From positions 1 to 27,977 of the forward strand of contig CALAVE010000054.1 in the NCBI GenBank assembly GCA_937892215.1: a stretch of DNA of 27,977 nt, read 5' to 3'. Under the pieces are notes generated by a model that had not been told where the DNA came from, ran no database searches, and worked only from the letters and a program-made list of their open reading frames with translations. This DNA comes from an uncultured Porphyromonadaceae bacterium. Lineage in GTDB: Bacteria > Bacteroidota > Bacteroidia > Bacteroidales > Muribaculaceae. Shown here piece by piece: positions 1 to 6,983 of this stretch (its first letter is position 1; every line of letters starts with the position of its first letter). A program made the translations under genes and the position numbers.

Positions 1-22
1 TCTCGCTCATCTTCGGATAGTG

Positions 23-220
23 TCACGTCCAAACACAGGTTTTTGCAGGTGACCCTTTGTTATTCTCAGTTAAGACACCAATTCCCAGCGACCACACAAT
101 AACGATTAAGAAGAGCCAATATAGAGAGTGCGACGAGAGTATCACAGCTATTATTGTACCAATGATACAAAATATAAAACACCCATAGTTGCTACCTTTT
201 ACATTATCATCTTTTGCCAT
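23..220 (-). CDS. Small hypothetical membrane protein (65 aa)
   Basis: I do not recognise a family. The 65-residue product has a short charged N-terminus (MAKDDNVKGSN), then two hydrophobic stretches at about residues 13-29 and 33-50, with only a serine/histidine break between them, and a polar tail rich in N, K and S. This fits a small inner-membrane hairpin with both ends on the same side. It lies downstream of yifB on the same strand, separated by 166 bp that contain a weak hairpin. No TAnnTTTG promoter element is evident just upstream, so it may be read through from yifB or start from a promoter I cannot see. A chance ORF is possible, but the start codon, hydrophobic pattern and absence of a competing gene favour a real gene. 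Confidence 0.5.
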   Translation of the reverse strand: MAKDDNVKGSNYGCFIFCIIGTIIAVILSSHSLYWLFLIVIVWSLGIGVLTENNKGSPAKTCVWT

Positions 221-265
221 AGTTTACCATAATAGAACTTTCGTGTGCAATATATAAAAATATAT

Positions 266-290
266 CTAACTACTTATGCAACTTAGTTAG
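266..290 (-). terminator. Weak hairpin, possible yifB terminator
   Basis: The perfect 7-bp inverted repeat CTAACTA (266-272) and TAGTTAG (284-290) has an 11-nt loop. Read on the minus strand, the direction of yifB, it is followed by ATATATTTTTATAT, a U-rich run. The stem is short and AT-rich, so termination would be weak. Confidence 0.3.
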
Positions 291-386
291 TACCAGTCCA
301 TAACCTTATTCCGAAAAAGGGTGGATTCATGTGACTTTTGGAGAAGCATATATCCTGATTATAACCGTTTCTGAATCTCATAATAA

Positions 387-1931
387 CTAACTGCCCGAAT
401 AGTTATTGTTGCGGTCGAGGGAGCGATAGCCGATAGCTTCGGTTATGTGCTCATACCGCACGCTTACCGAGCCGTCGAGGTCAGCGATAGTGCGCGCCAC
501 TTTCAGGATGCGGTCGTAGGCACGAGCACTCATGCTCATCCGCTCCATGGCATCGCGCAGTTTCTTCAGCCCTTCAGCATCGGGCTCGGCCCACTTGTGG
601 AGCAAGGTAGGGGTCATCTGAGCGTTGCAGTGGATGCCGGGGTCGTCCCTGAAGCGTAACTCCTGTATCCGGCGGGCGGCCACCACGCGCTCACGGATGG
701 CGGCGCTGGGCTCACCGGGTGCCTTGTCGGACAGCGAGTCGAAATCCACCGGCTGCACCTCCACCTGAATGTCGATGCGGTCGAGCAACGGACCGGAAAT
801 CTTGTTCATGTACTGCATTCGCTGATATTCAGTGCACACGCATGGTTTGGTGGGATGGCCGTAGTAGCCGCAGGGGCATGGATTCATGCTGGCCACCAGC
901 ATAAACGAGGCCGGATAGTCAATGCTGTATTTTGCACGACTGATGCTGATGTGCCGGTCCTCGAGCGGCTGACGCATCACCTCCAGCACACTGCGGTTAA
1001 ATTCAGGCAACTCGTCAAGGAAGAGTACACCGTTGTGCGCAAGGCTGATTTCTCCGGGAGTAGGGTAGGTTCCACCACCCACCAAGGCAACCGGAGATAT
1101 TGTGTGGTGTGGTGAGCGGAAAGGACGCGTTGTGAGCAACGTAGTGCCGCCTTTAAGTTTACCGGCCACAGAGTGGATTTTAGTCGTTTCTAAGGCCTCC
1201 GAGAGCGTCAGAGGGGGCAAAATGCTGGGCAGCCGCTTCGCCATCATAGATTTTCCCGAACCGGGACTACCAGTAAGCAAAATGTTATGACCGCCGGCAC
1301 ATGCCACCTCAAATGCACGCTTAACCATCTCCTGTCCCTTCACTTCCGAGAAGTCGAACGGGTACTGGCCCTGCGCACGGGCAAACTCAGCCCTGGTGTC
1401 CACCACAGTAGGTTCCAGGGTAGCGGTACCATTGAAAAACGCTATCACTTGGTCGATAGATTCCACGCCGTAGATATTCAGATTATTCACCACAGCGGCC
1501 TCCATAGCGTTCTCCTTAGGCAGGATGAAACCGTCCAGTTTCATCTCCCGCGCCTTTATGGCCATGGGCAGAGCCCCCTTTATGGGACGGACGGCCCCGT
1601 CGAGCGAAAGTTCACCCATCAGCATATACCGCCCCAGCGCATCGCTTTTAACCTTCTCATCTGCGGCAAGAATACCTATGGCAATGGGCAGGTCATAGGC
1701 CGAACCCTCCTTCTTGATGTCGGCCGGCGACATATTAATCACCACCGACTTGCGGGGGAAGTCGAATCCGGCCTGCTGAATGGCGCACCGCACACGCTCG
1801 CTGCTCTCCTTCACCGCCGCGTCGGGCAGACCCACTATCACAAAACCGGTGCCCCAATCCACCGACACCTCTATTGTCACCACTATGGCATCAATTCCCT
1901 GTACAGCCGCGCTTAAGGTCTTAGTTAGCAT
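387..1931 (-). CDS. yifB: YifB/ComM family Mg-chelatase-like AAA+ ATPase
   Basis: A 514-residue protein of full family length. The N-terminal ChlI-like domain (about residues 5-170, opening MLTKTLSAAVQGIDA) is followed by an AAA+ core with Walker A GSPGSGKS at 221-228 (Lys227), a Walker B region in NGVLFLDELPEF, and the Mg_chelatase-type stretch VMRQPLEDRHISISRA. A C-terminal helical domain ends in the conserved SVRYEHITEAIGYRSLDR. A CPCGYYGHPTKPCVCT cysteine cluster, usual in this family, is present. ComM relatives act as hexameric helicases that promote branch migration during recombination of incoming DNA; that role is known for ComM and only inferred here. It has its own TAACTTTG promoter about 40 bp upstream and a 361-bp gene-free region beyond, so it is probably monocistronic. 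The family call is confident. Confidence 0.95.
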   Translation of the reverse strand: MLTKTLSAAVQGIDAIVVTIEVSVDWGTGFVIVGLPDAAVKESSERVRCAIQQAGFDFPRKSVVINMSPADIKKEGSAYDLPIAIGILAADEKVKSDALGRYMLMGELSLDGAVRPIKGALPMAIKAREMKLDGFILPKENAMEAAVVNNLNIYGVESIDQVIAFFNGTATLEPTVVDTRAEFARAQGQYPFDFSEVKGQEMVKRAFEVACAGGHNILLTGSPGSGKSMMAKRLPSILPPLTLSEALETTKIHSVAGKLKGGTTLLTTRPFRSPHHTISPVALVGGGTYPTPGEISLAHNGVLFLDELPEFNRSVLEVMRQPLEDRHISISRAKYSIDYPASFMLVASMNPCPCGYYGHPTKPCVCTEYQRMQYMNKISGPLLDRIDIQVEVQPVDFDSLSDKAPGEPSAAIRERVVAARRIQELRFRDDPGIHCNAQMTPTLLHKWAEPDAEGLKKLRDAMERMSMSARAYDRILKVARTIADLDGSVSVRYEHITEAIGYRSLDRNNNYSGS

Positions 1932-1971
1932 AATTTCCGTTGGTTTTAGCGTTGATTCACATTAATTACCA

Positions 1972-2002
1972 CAAAGTTATAAGTTTTGCCCCAATACACC
2001 AA
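1972..2002 (-). promoter_or_regulatory. Bacteroidota-type promoter of yifB
   Basis: Read on the minus strand, TAACTTTG (1972-1979) matches the -7 consensus TAnnTTTG exactly. A TTGG at 1999-2002, a partial match to the -33 TTTG, lies 19 bp upstream. Transcription would begin near 1966, giving a leader of about 35 nt before the yifB ATG. Confidence 0.65.
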
Positions 2003-2069
2003 CCAAAACCGGATTTTTCTATCCCATAGTATTGCCATGACGCAAGAAAAAGAGCAGATGACCACAAAA

Positions 2070-2176
2070 GCGTTTTAATGGCGTTTTAAGCGACTTGGTG
2101 CTCCAGCCATGCAGCAACACCCCGATGATATTTCACGCGATTCTAGGGCGCTATAGGGCGTTTAGAAGCGTTTTTC
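2070..2176. repeat. Short GCG/GCGTTT direct repeats at about 10-11 bp spacing
   Basis: GCGTTTTAA occurs twice, at 2070-2078 and 2081-2089 (11-bp period). Further along, GCG steps at 2148, 2158 and 2168 are exactly 10 bp apart, the last two opening GCGTTT and GCGTTTTT. Spacing near one helical turn could mark a protein-binding array, but the units are short and the match may be chance. Confidence 0.35.
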
Positions 2177-2215
2177 GGGCATAGTGAACCCGCACGCTTT
2201 GGCCAAAGATCAACC

Positions 2216-2243
2216 CAGCACCGAGCCGGAATGCTCAGTGCTG
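2216..2243 (-). terminator. Hairpin downstream of the M16 peptidase gene
   Basis: The arms CAGCACCGAGC (2216-2226) and GCTCAGTGCTG (2233-2243) form an 11-bp stem with one mismatch or wobble and a 6-nt loop, about 50 bp past the M16 stop codon. No U-run follows on the minus strand, so it is either a non-canonical terminator or an RNA 3'-end stabiliser. Confidence 0.4.
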
Positions 2244-2254
2244 AGTTATAGCAA

Positions 2255-2268
2255 AATCGGTCATTAGG
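2255..2268 (+). repeat. 14-bp intergenic motif AATCGGTCATTAGG, copy 1
   Basis: This is an exact copy of the sequence at 14574-14587, in the same orientation. Both copies lie in gene-free DNA just past the end of a gene, beside a hairpin. Two exact 14-mers in 28 kb are unlikely by chance, and a genome-wide extragenic repeat is the simplest reading. Confidence 0.5.
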
Positions 2269-2292
2269 CCGACTAAAATATCACCTCGCAGA

Positions 2293-5106
2293 TTACTCCT
2301 CGGGCATCATAACCACTTCCACCTTGTTACCAGGCAGAATCAGGAAGTTGCGAACCCAGTTAGTAACATCGGTAATCTTCAGATTCTTAACCGTCTCCAC
2401 ATAGTCGGTCTCGAGGTCGATGCCGCGGTCAACGTACATTGAAAGCACATTCACCCAGTGGCTGTTCTTCTTAGCATTGGTTTCAGCATCCTTGATAAGA
2501 ACTTCCTTGACTTTGAGAAGGTTCTCCTCGCTGGCCATTGTGCCCATGCGAGCAAACTCCTCACGCATGATTTTCAGTGCCTCCTGAGCCTTCTCGGGCT
2601 TCATGGGAACGATTCCCACCAAAGACGTAGTCACATCGTCGCCTTCAAACTTCACGTTACCCACAGCCCCGGCAGAGTAGGCCGCTCCGGCATCCTCGCG
2701 TATCTTCTGCAGATACACCATGTCGAGTAACTGTCCTGCCACATCGGCGATTACAGAGTTGCTGAGAGTGTAGGGAAGGGTAGTGTTAGTCCAGTACATA
2801 CGAGCGATAGCCTTAGGTGTTTCCATCTTGCGTGAGAAGTGGTTGAGCACTTCGCCCTTAGGCAGTGAAGCCACGTTCTTGTAAGCGCTGGTCTTACCTG
2901 TGCCGGGCAGAGAAGCGATGTACTGCTCAATGTAACCCTTAATCACAGCCTCGTCGAACGAACCCACGAAGTAGAACGTGAACTTGCCGGCATTGGCGGT
3001 AGTCTGCTTAGCCATCTCCAGAATGCGGTCGTAGTTCACACCGGCCAGGTCCTCGAGGTTGAATGGCTTGCTGCGCCAGTGGTGGTTGCCCATGGTGTAG
3101 CTCACAGAGTCGGCATACACAGCCTCCGGAGTCAGACCCTTATTCTTGAGAGTAGTCTCCAGCAGGCTCATAAGGCTTGCCACCGACTTCTCGTCCTTCT
3201 TGATATTGGTGAAGTAGAGGTAGTTCAGTTGGAACAGAGTCTCTAGGTCCTTCACGGTGGAGTTACCTCTCAGGCGGTCGTAATACGTGCCCATGCTCAG
3301 GTCCACGTTCACCTTCTTGCCGGCGAGGGCTTTCTCCAGTTCCTTGTTGTCGAACTCGCCAAGGCCGCTGTAGCCCACGAGAGCGTCATAGAGTTCAAAG
3401 TTAGCCCAGTCCTTCTGGTCGTAGAGCGAGCTACCGCCCTTAGCCTCAGCATAGTACTGAATCTCATCGTCCTTGAAGTCGGTCTTCTTCAGAATCACCT
3501 TAGCACCGTTGCTCAGTTCCAGTTCCTTGTAGCCGAGTTTAGTATTCTCAGTCTCTCTCACAATCTTGCCCGGAGTGGGAAGAGCAGACATCAGCGGCTC
3601 ATCCTTCACATTATCGACAAAGGCCTCAAGTTTAGTCTGACGACCGGCGTCGAACGATGCCTTCAGGCTCTCAGTAGTGGGATATTCGCGACCTTCCTTT
3701 TCGTTAAGGAACGCCTCCAGAACCACATTCTTGTCATCCTTGCTGATAAGTTCTGGGAGCAGAGAATTAACTGCATCAACCGGAATGTTGGGGGCTATCA
3801 TGTTCATTATCTTGTACTCGTCCTCTATCGATGGTATCGGGTCCTTTTCCAGATAGTTGGCAACATAGCTGCGTCCGTAGCGCTCGTTGGTAATCTTTGT
3901 GCGATTGTTGTACTGGTCCTCGAGTTTGCTCAGGTACTCAGCCCTTGCACGTGCGTACTCAGTGGCAGTGAATCCGAACTCAGCGGCGCGGCGAGCCTCC
4001 TCGATGAGCACTTTCATAGTAGCCTCGGCCTGTCCTTCCTTAGCCACGCCGTAGAGGGTGAAAGCGTCCATAGGACGAGAGAAGATATAAGTGCCGTCGC
4101 TACCGAAAGCCTGAATAAAGGGGCAGTCGGGTTCCTGAGCCTTCTCGCTCAGTCGCTTGTTGAGCATCTCGGCCATCATATCGGTAACATAGTCCATCAC
4201 CAGATAGGCTATGTCGCCCTTCATCTCATCGGGCACAGGCTCATGCTTGAAGCACAGTTCCACGAGGTCGTACTGCTGCTCCTTGTCCTTGTCAACCACC
4301 ACGATAGCCTGCTCATTGTCGGGCACAGCCTCGGGGGTTACATGAGCGGCAAACGAACTGGTGGTGATGGGAGAGAACATCTCCTTAATCTTAGCCTCTG
4401 TGTAGTCAAGGTCAATGTCACCAACCACGATAATACACTGGTTCTCGGGGTGATACCACTTCTTGTAGTAGTTACGCAGTTCGTCGTACTTGAAGTTATC
4501 GACCACCGACATCAGACCGATAGGCATACGCTTGCCATACTTGGAACCCGGATAAAGAGCCTCCAGATTACGCTCCAGCATGCGCTGCATGGCCGACGAA
4601 CGCAGGCGCCACTCCTCGTGAATCACACCGCGCTCCTTGTCAATCTCCTCGTCTTCGAGAAGCAGACCGCACGACCAGTCGCGCAGGATGAGCAGACACG
4701 AGTCGAGAGCGCTCTGACGAGTGGACGGCACGTCGTTGATGTTATACACAGTCTGGTCGATGCTGGTGTAAGCGTTCAGGTCACGGCCGAAGTCCACACC
4801 CAGTGTGCGTGTGTAGTCAATCACGCCATTGCCCTTGTAGTTGTCAGAGCCGTTGAAGGCCATGTGCTCCAGGAAGTGGGCGAGACCACGCTGGCTCTCC
4901 TCTTCCTGCAACGAGCCCACACGCTGGGCGATGTAGAAGTTCACACGATGCTCGGGGTAGTTGTTCTGGCGCACATAGTAGGTCAAGCCATTATCGAGCT
5001 TGCCTGTACGCACTGCCGGATCCACAGGGATGGGGCCCATGCCCTGTGCCATAACCGAACCCGCAGCGAGCAGCAAGAATGCTGCAAAGATTTTCCTCAG
5101 TTTCAT
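2293..5106 (-). CDS. Exported M16 family zinc metallopeptidase (insulinase/pitrilysin type)
   Basis: A 937-residue peptidase with two M16 halves. Residues 1-20 form a signal peptide ending SVMA before QG, so the enzyme is likely periplasmic. The inverted zinc motif HFLEH is at 77-81 (His77, His81 as ligands, Glu80 as base), with the third ligand probably Glu158 in KERGVIHEEW. The C-terminal half (from about residue 520) repeats the fold without a second HxxEH, as in single-chain M16 enzymes that need only one active site. It would degrade peptides in the periplasm; the substrate cannot be told from sequence. The gene stands alone, with a roughly 150-nt leader from a TAACTTTG promoter and a divergent phosphatase gene beyond. 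The ATG at 5106 is well supported by the signal peptide. Confidence 0.93.
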   Translation of the reverse strand: MKLRKIFAAFLLLAAGSVMAQGMGPIPVDPAVRTGKLDNGLTYYVRQNNYPEHRVNFYIAQRVGSLQEEESQRGLAHFLEHMAFNGSDNYKGNGVIDYTRTLGVDFGRDLNAYTSIDQTVYNINDVPSTRQSALDSCLLILRDWSCGLLLEDEEIDKERGVIHEEWRLRSSAMQRMLERNLEALYPGSKYGKRMPIGLMSVVDNFKYDELRNYYKKWYHPENQCIIVVGDIDLDYTEAKIKEMFSPITTSSFAAHVTPEAVPDNEQAIVVVDKDKEQQYDLVELCFKHEPVPDEMKGDIAYLVMDYVTDMMAEMLNKRLSEKAQEPDCPFIQAFGSDGTYIFSRPMDAFTLYGVAKEGQAEATMKVLIEEARRAAEFGFTATEYARARAEYLSKLEDQYNNRTKITNERYGRSYVANYLEKDPIPSIEDEYKIMNMIAPNIPVDAVNSLLPELISKDDKNVVLEAFLNEKEGREYPTTESLKASFDAGRQTKLEAFVDNVKDEPLMSALPTPGKIVRETENTKLGYKELELSNGAKVILKKTDFKDDEIQYYAEAKGGSSLYDQKDWANFELYDALVGYSGLGEFDNKELEKALAGKKVNVDLSMGTYYDRLRGNSTVKDLETLFQLNYLYFTNIKKDEKSVASLMSLLETTLKNKGLTPEAVYADSVSYTMGNHHWRSKPFNLEDLAGVNYDRILEMAKQTTANAGKFTFYFVGSFDEAVIKGYIEQYIASLPGTGKTSAYKNVASLPKGEVLNHFSRKMETPKAIARMYWTNTTLPYTLSNSVIADVAGQLLDMVYLQKIREDAGAAYSAGAVGNVKFEGDDVTTSLVGIVPMKPEKAQEALKIMREEFARMGTMASEENLLKVKEVLIKDAETNAKKNSHWVNVLSMYVDRGIDLETDYVETVKNLKITDVTNWVRNFLILPGNKVEVVMMPEE

Positions 5107-5257
5107 AAAATCTTAATTTTTCGTTTGAGTTAGTATATTTGTTTATTAGTTATTCTCTTGATTAATGAGAGCCTTATTTTGATTTTGACGTTCTGAGTGA
5201 GCAAAATGTTGCAGTCTTATATCATTTTCTTACAGCAACAACCATGCCAAAATCGTA

Positions 5258-5289
5258 CAAAGTTAATAACTAAAACATATTTCTCCAAG
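5258..5289 (-). promoter_or_regulatory. Promoter of the M16 peptidase gene
   Basis: On the minus strand TAACTTTG (5258-5265) is an exact -7 match, with CTTG at 5286-5289 as an approximate -33 element 20 bp upstream. The predicted leader is about 150 nt, long for this phylum, and shows no structure that I recognise. Confidence 0.6.
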
Positions 5290-5360
5290 AAATAGTTACT
5301 TTTTCAGCATCTTTTCAATCTGAACATCGCAATAGTAGGGCTAAGTACAAAGTTTTTTGC

Positions 5361-5368
5361 TACCTTTG
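5361..5368 (+). promoter_or_regulatory. -7 element of the alkaline phosphatase gene
   Basis: TACCTTTG matches TAnnTTTG and lies 31 bp before the ATG at 5399. The -33 position has no good TTTG. A 9-bp direct repeat AATCTGAAC (5317-5325 and 5374-5382) brackets the promoter and may bind a regulator. Together with the M16 promoter this makes 5107-5398 a divergent control region. Confidence 0.55.
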
Positions 5369-5398
5369 TGAAAAATCTGAACTTTAACGCGATTAATT

Positions 5399-6895
5399 AT
5401 GAAAAGACTTTACTTCCTGTTGTGCGCCATGGCTGTCTTCGCAGGCGCAATTGCTTCGACCAACCCTGCACGCCCCAAATTGGTGGTCGGTATTATGGTG
5501 GACCAGATGCGCTGGGACTACATGTACTACTATCACGACCGCTTCACCGGCGGCGGTTTTGAACGCTTGCTGAACGAGGGGTTCAGCTGCAACAACACCA
5601 TCATCGACTACGTTCCCACGGTTACAGCCTGCGGTCACGCCAGCGTCTATACCGGTTCAACGCCCGCATTCCACGGCATCGCCGGCAACAACTATTTCAT
5701 TCACGGCAAGCACGTGTCGAGCGTACAGGACGATGAGGCAACCGGCGTGGGCACTGAGCGCAATGCCGGGAAACGCTCGCCGCGCAACCTGCTCGCCACC
5801 ACCATAGGCGACGAACTGCGCCTGGCCACACAGTTTGCATCGCGCGTCTATGGTGTGGCACTGAAAGACCGTGCTTCCGTGCTTCCGGCCGGCCACGCAG
5901 CCAACGGCGCATTCTGGTACAGCCAGAAGGACGCGGCATTTATCACCAGCGACTACTATATGAAGCAACTGCCCAAGTGGTTGAGCGACTTCAATCGCGA
6001 ACACGCCGACTTGCTCAAGACCAATCTTTCGCGCTCGCCAAAGGGTGTGACCATGACGTTCGCCATGGCAAAAGCCATCCTCAAGAACGAACGGCTGGGG
6101 CAGACCGGCAACACCGATATGCTTGCCGTAAGCGTTTCGCCCACCGACCTGATTTCGCACACCTACGGCACTCGTTCGCCACAGACCGACTCATCGTATG
6201 TCCAACTCGACATTGACCTGGCCGACTTCCTCACCACACTCGACGAGCAGGTGGGACGCGGCAACTACCTGCTGTTTCTCAGCGCCGACCACGGCGGTAC
6301 CAATAACTACAAGTATTCTGCGGCACATCGCATCCCTTCAGGCGCATGGAAGTGCTGGGGCGACGATGCCAAGGAAGTGAACCGCATGCTTGAGGAAAAG
6401 TTCGGTGTAAAGAACCTGATTAAGGACTTCAATGAGTTCAGTATATATCTCAACAACCACGCAATAGACAGTGCGGCACTCAACCGCGAAGCGGTGAAAG
6501 CCGAAGCCAAACGCTGCTTCTACACATCGCCGGCCGTGGAGCGAGTGGTGGACCTTGAGAACATCACGGCCGAACCGGTGCCACAACCGCTCCGAGAGCG
6601 CCTTGTTAAGGGGTATCACCCCGAAAGAAGCGGCGAACTGTTCGTAGTGCTCAAGCCGGGCTACTACGCAGGAGATGAGGCTGAGGACGGTTCCAACCAC
6701 GGCACATGGAGCACCGACGACGCGCACATACCGCTCGTGTTCATGGGGTGGGGCATCAAGCACGGAGAGACAGCAAAACCGGTGGGTATGACATCCATTG
6801 CGCCCACCATCTGCGCACTGTTGCACATACAGATGCCCAGCGTGTGCATAGGCACTCCCATCACCGCCATAACCGACCCCGCTCTCAACCGCTAA
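5399..6895 (+). CDS. pafA: Exported PafA-type alkaline phosphatase
   Basis: The 498-residue protein starts with a signal peptide (about residues 1-20, MKRLYFLLCAMAVFAGAIAS), so it acts in the periplasm or outside the cell. The alkaline-phosphatase-superfamily metal site begins with Asp35 in VDQMRWD. The nucleophile is probably Thr76 in PTVTACGH, and spacing comparable to Flavobacterium-type PafA (Thr79, Asn100, Lys162, Arg164) places Asn97 and the KDR triplet Lys156/Arg158 as the phosphate-contacting residues that mark monoesterases over diesterases. Further metal ligands lie in SPTDLISH, SADHGG and SNHGTWS. It would release phosphate from a broad range of monoesters. A high-affinity-looking Na/Pi transporter lies 5 kb downstream, but not in the same operon. 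The gene symbol is by resemblance; a related phosphodiesterase role is the main alternative. Confidence 0.88.
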   Translation: MKRLYFLLCAMAVFAGAIASTNPARPKLVVGIMVDQMRWDYMYYYHDRFTGGGFERLLNEGFSCNNTIIDYVPTVTACGHASVYTGSTPAFHGIAGNNYFIHGKHVSSVQDDEATGVGTERNAGKRSPRNLLATTIGDELRLATQFASRVYGVALKDRASVLPAGHAANGAFWYSQKDAAFITSDYYMKQLPKWLSDFNREHADLLKTNLSRSPKGVTMTFAMAKAILKNERLGQTGNTDMLAVSVSPTDLISHTYGTRSPQTDSSYVQLDIDLADFLTTLDEQVGRGNYLLFLSADHGGTNNYKYSAAHRIPSGAWKCWGDDAKEVNRMLEEKFGVKNLIKDFNEFSIYLNNHAIDSAALNREAVKAEAKRCFYTSPAVERVVDLENITAEPVPQPLRERLVKGYHPERSGELFVVLKPGYYAGDEAEDGSNHGTWSTDDAHIPLVFMGWGIKHGETAKPVGMTSIAPTICALLHIQMPSVCIGTPITAITDPALNR

Positions 6896-6923
6896 CCTAC
6901 AGCGAAAAAAACAAGTGGTTTAT

Positions 6924-6954
6924 TTTGTATTAAATTCGGGTTGCAGTAACTTTG
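6924..6954 (+). promoter_or_regulatory. Promoter of the beta-helix protein gene
   Basis: TTTG (6924-6927) and TAACTTTG (6947-6954) match both halves of the Bacteroidota consensus with a 19-bp spacer. Transcription would start near 6960 and leave a leader of about 25 nt before the ATG at 6984. Confidence 0.75.
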
Positions 6955-6966
6955 CACCCGAATTTA
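6931..6966. promoter_or_regulatory. Perfect 11-bp inverted repeat enclosing the -7 box (putative operator)
   Basis: TAAATTCGGGT (6931-6941) and ACCCGAATTTA (6956-6966) are exact reverse complements, separated by 14 bp that contain the -7 element TAACTTTG. A bulged T would let the arms extend a little further inward. The placement suggests a binding site for a dimeric regulator that would block or position RNA polymerase. The spacer is too short for a typical invertible promoter, whose repeats usually flank a much longer segment. Confidence 0.6.
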
Positions 6967-6983
6967 CGCATCATAACAGGGAT

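Larger units (their letters stand above)
1932..2292. other. Gene-free region between yifB and the M16 peptidase
   Basis: This 361-bp stretch has no convincing ORF on either strand. It holds the yifB promoter (1972-2002), regularly spaced GCG-containing repeats (2070-2176), a hairpin after the M16 peptidase (2216-2243) and one copy of a 14-bp motif also found at 14574. It is more structured than an average spacer between two same-strand genes. Confidence 0.7.

Noticed and set aside
82..407. Hairpin AATAACTA/TAGTTATT (382-389 and 400-407) as the yifB terminator
   Set aside because: It overlaps the yifB stop codon, the 8-bp stem is A+T-only apart from one G-C pair, and no U-run follows on the minus strand; the hairpin at 266-290 is a better candidate.
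1287..1916. A 209-codon open frame on the plus strand
   Set aside because: It is antisense to yifB, histidine-rich and without recognisable motifs, which is the usual result of codon bias on the other strand.
4243..5133. A 296-codon open frame on the plus strand, including a GHSLGG lipase-like string
   Set aside because: It lies wholly antisense to the well-supported M16 peptidase, has the odd V/H/L-rich composition of a shadow frame, no signal or domain order, and the GHSLGG match is isolated.
6924..6966. An invertible (phase-variable) promoter at the beta-helix gene
   Set aside because: The inverted repeats are only 14 bp apart; known Bacteroidota invertible promoters have much longer spacers and recognisable recombinase sites, and no recombinase gene is in the window.
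6915..6983. An upstream ATG extension of the beta-helix protein
   Set aside because: The extra 23 residues cross the -7 promoter box and the palindrome, and they would bury the clear signal peptide that starts at 6984.
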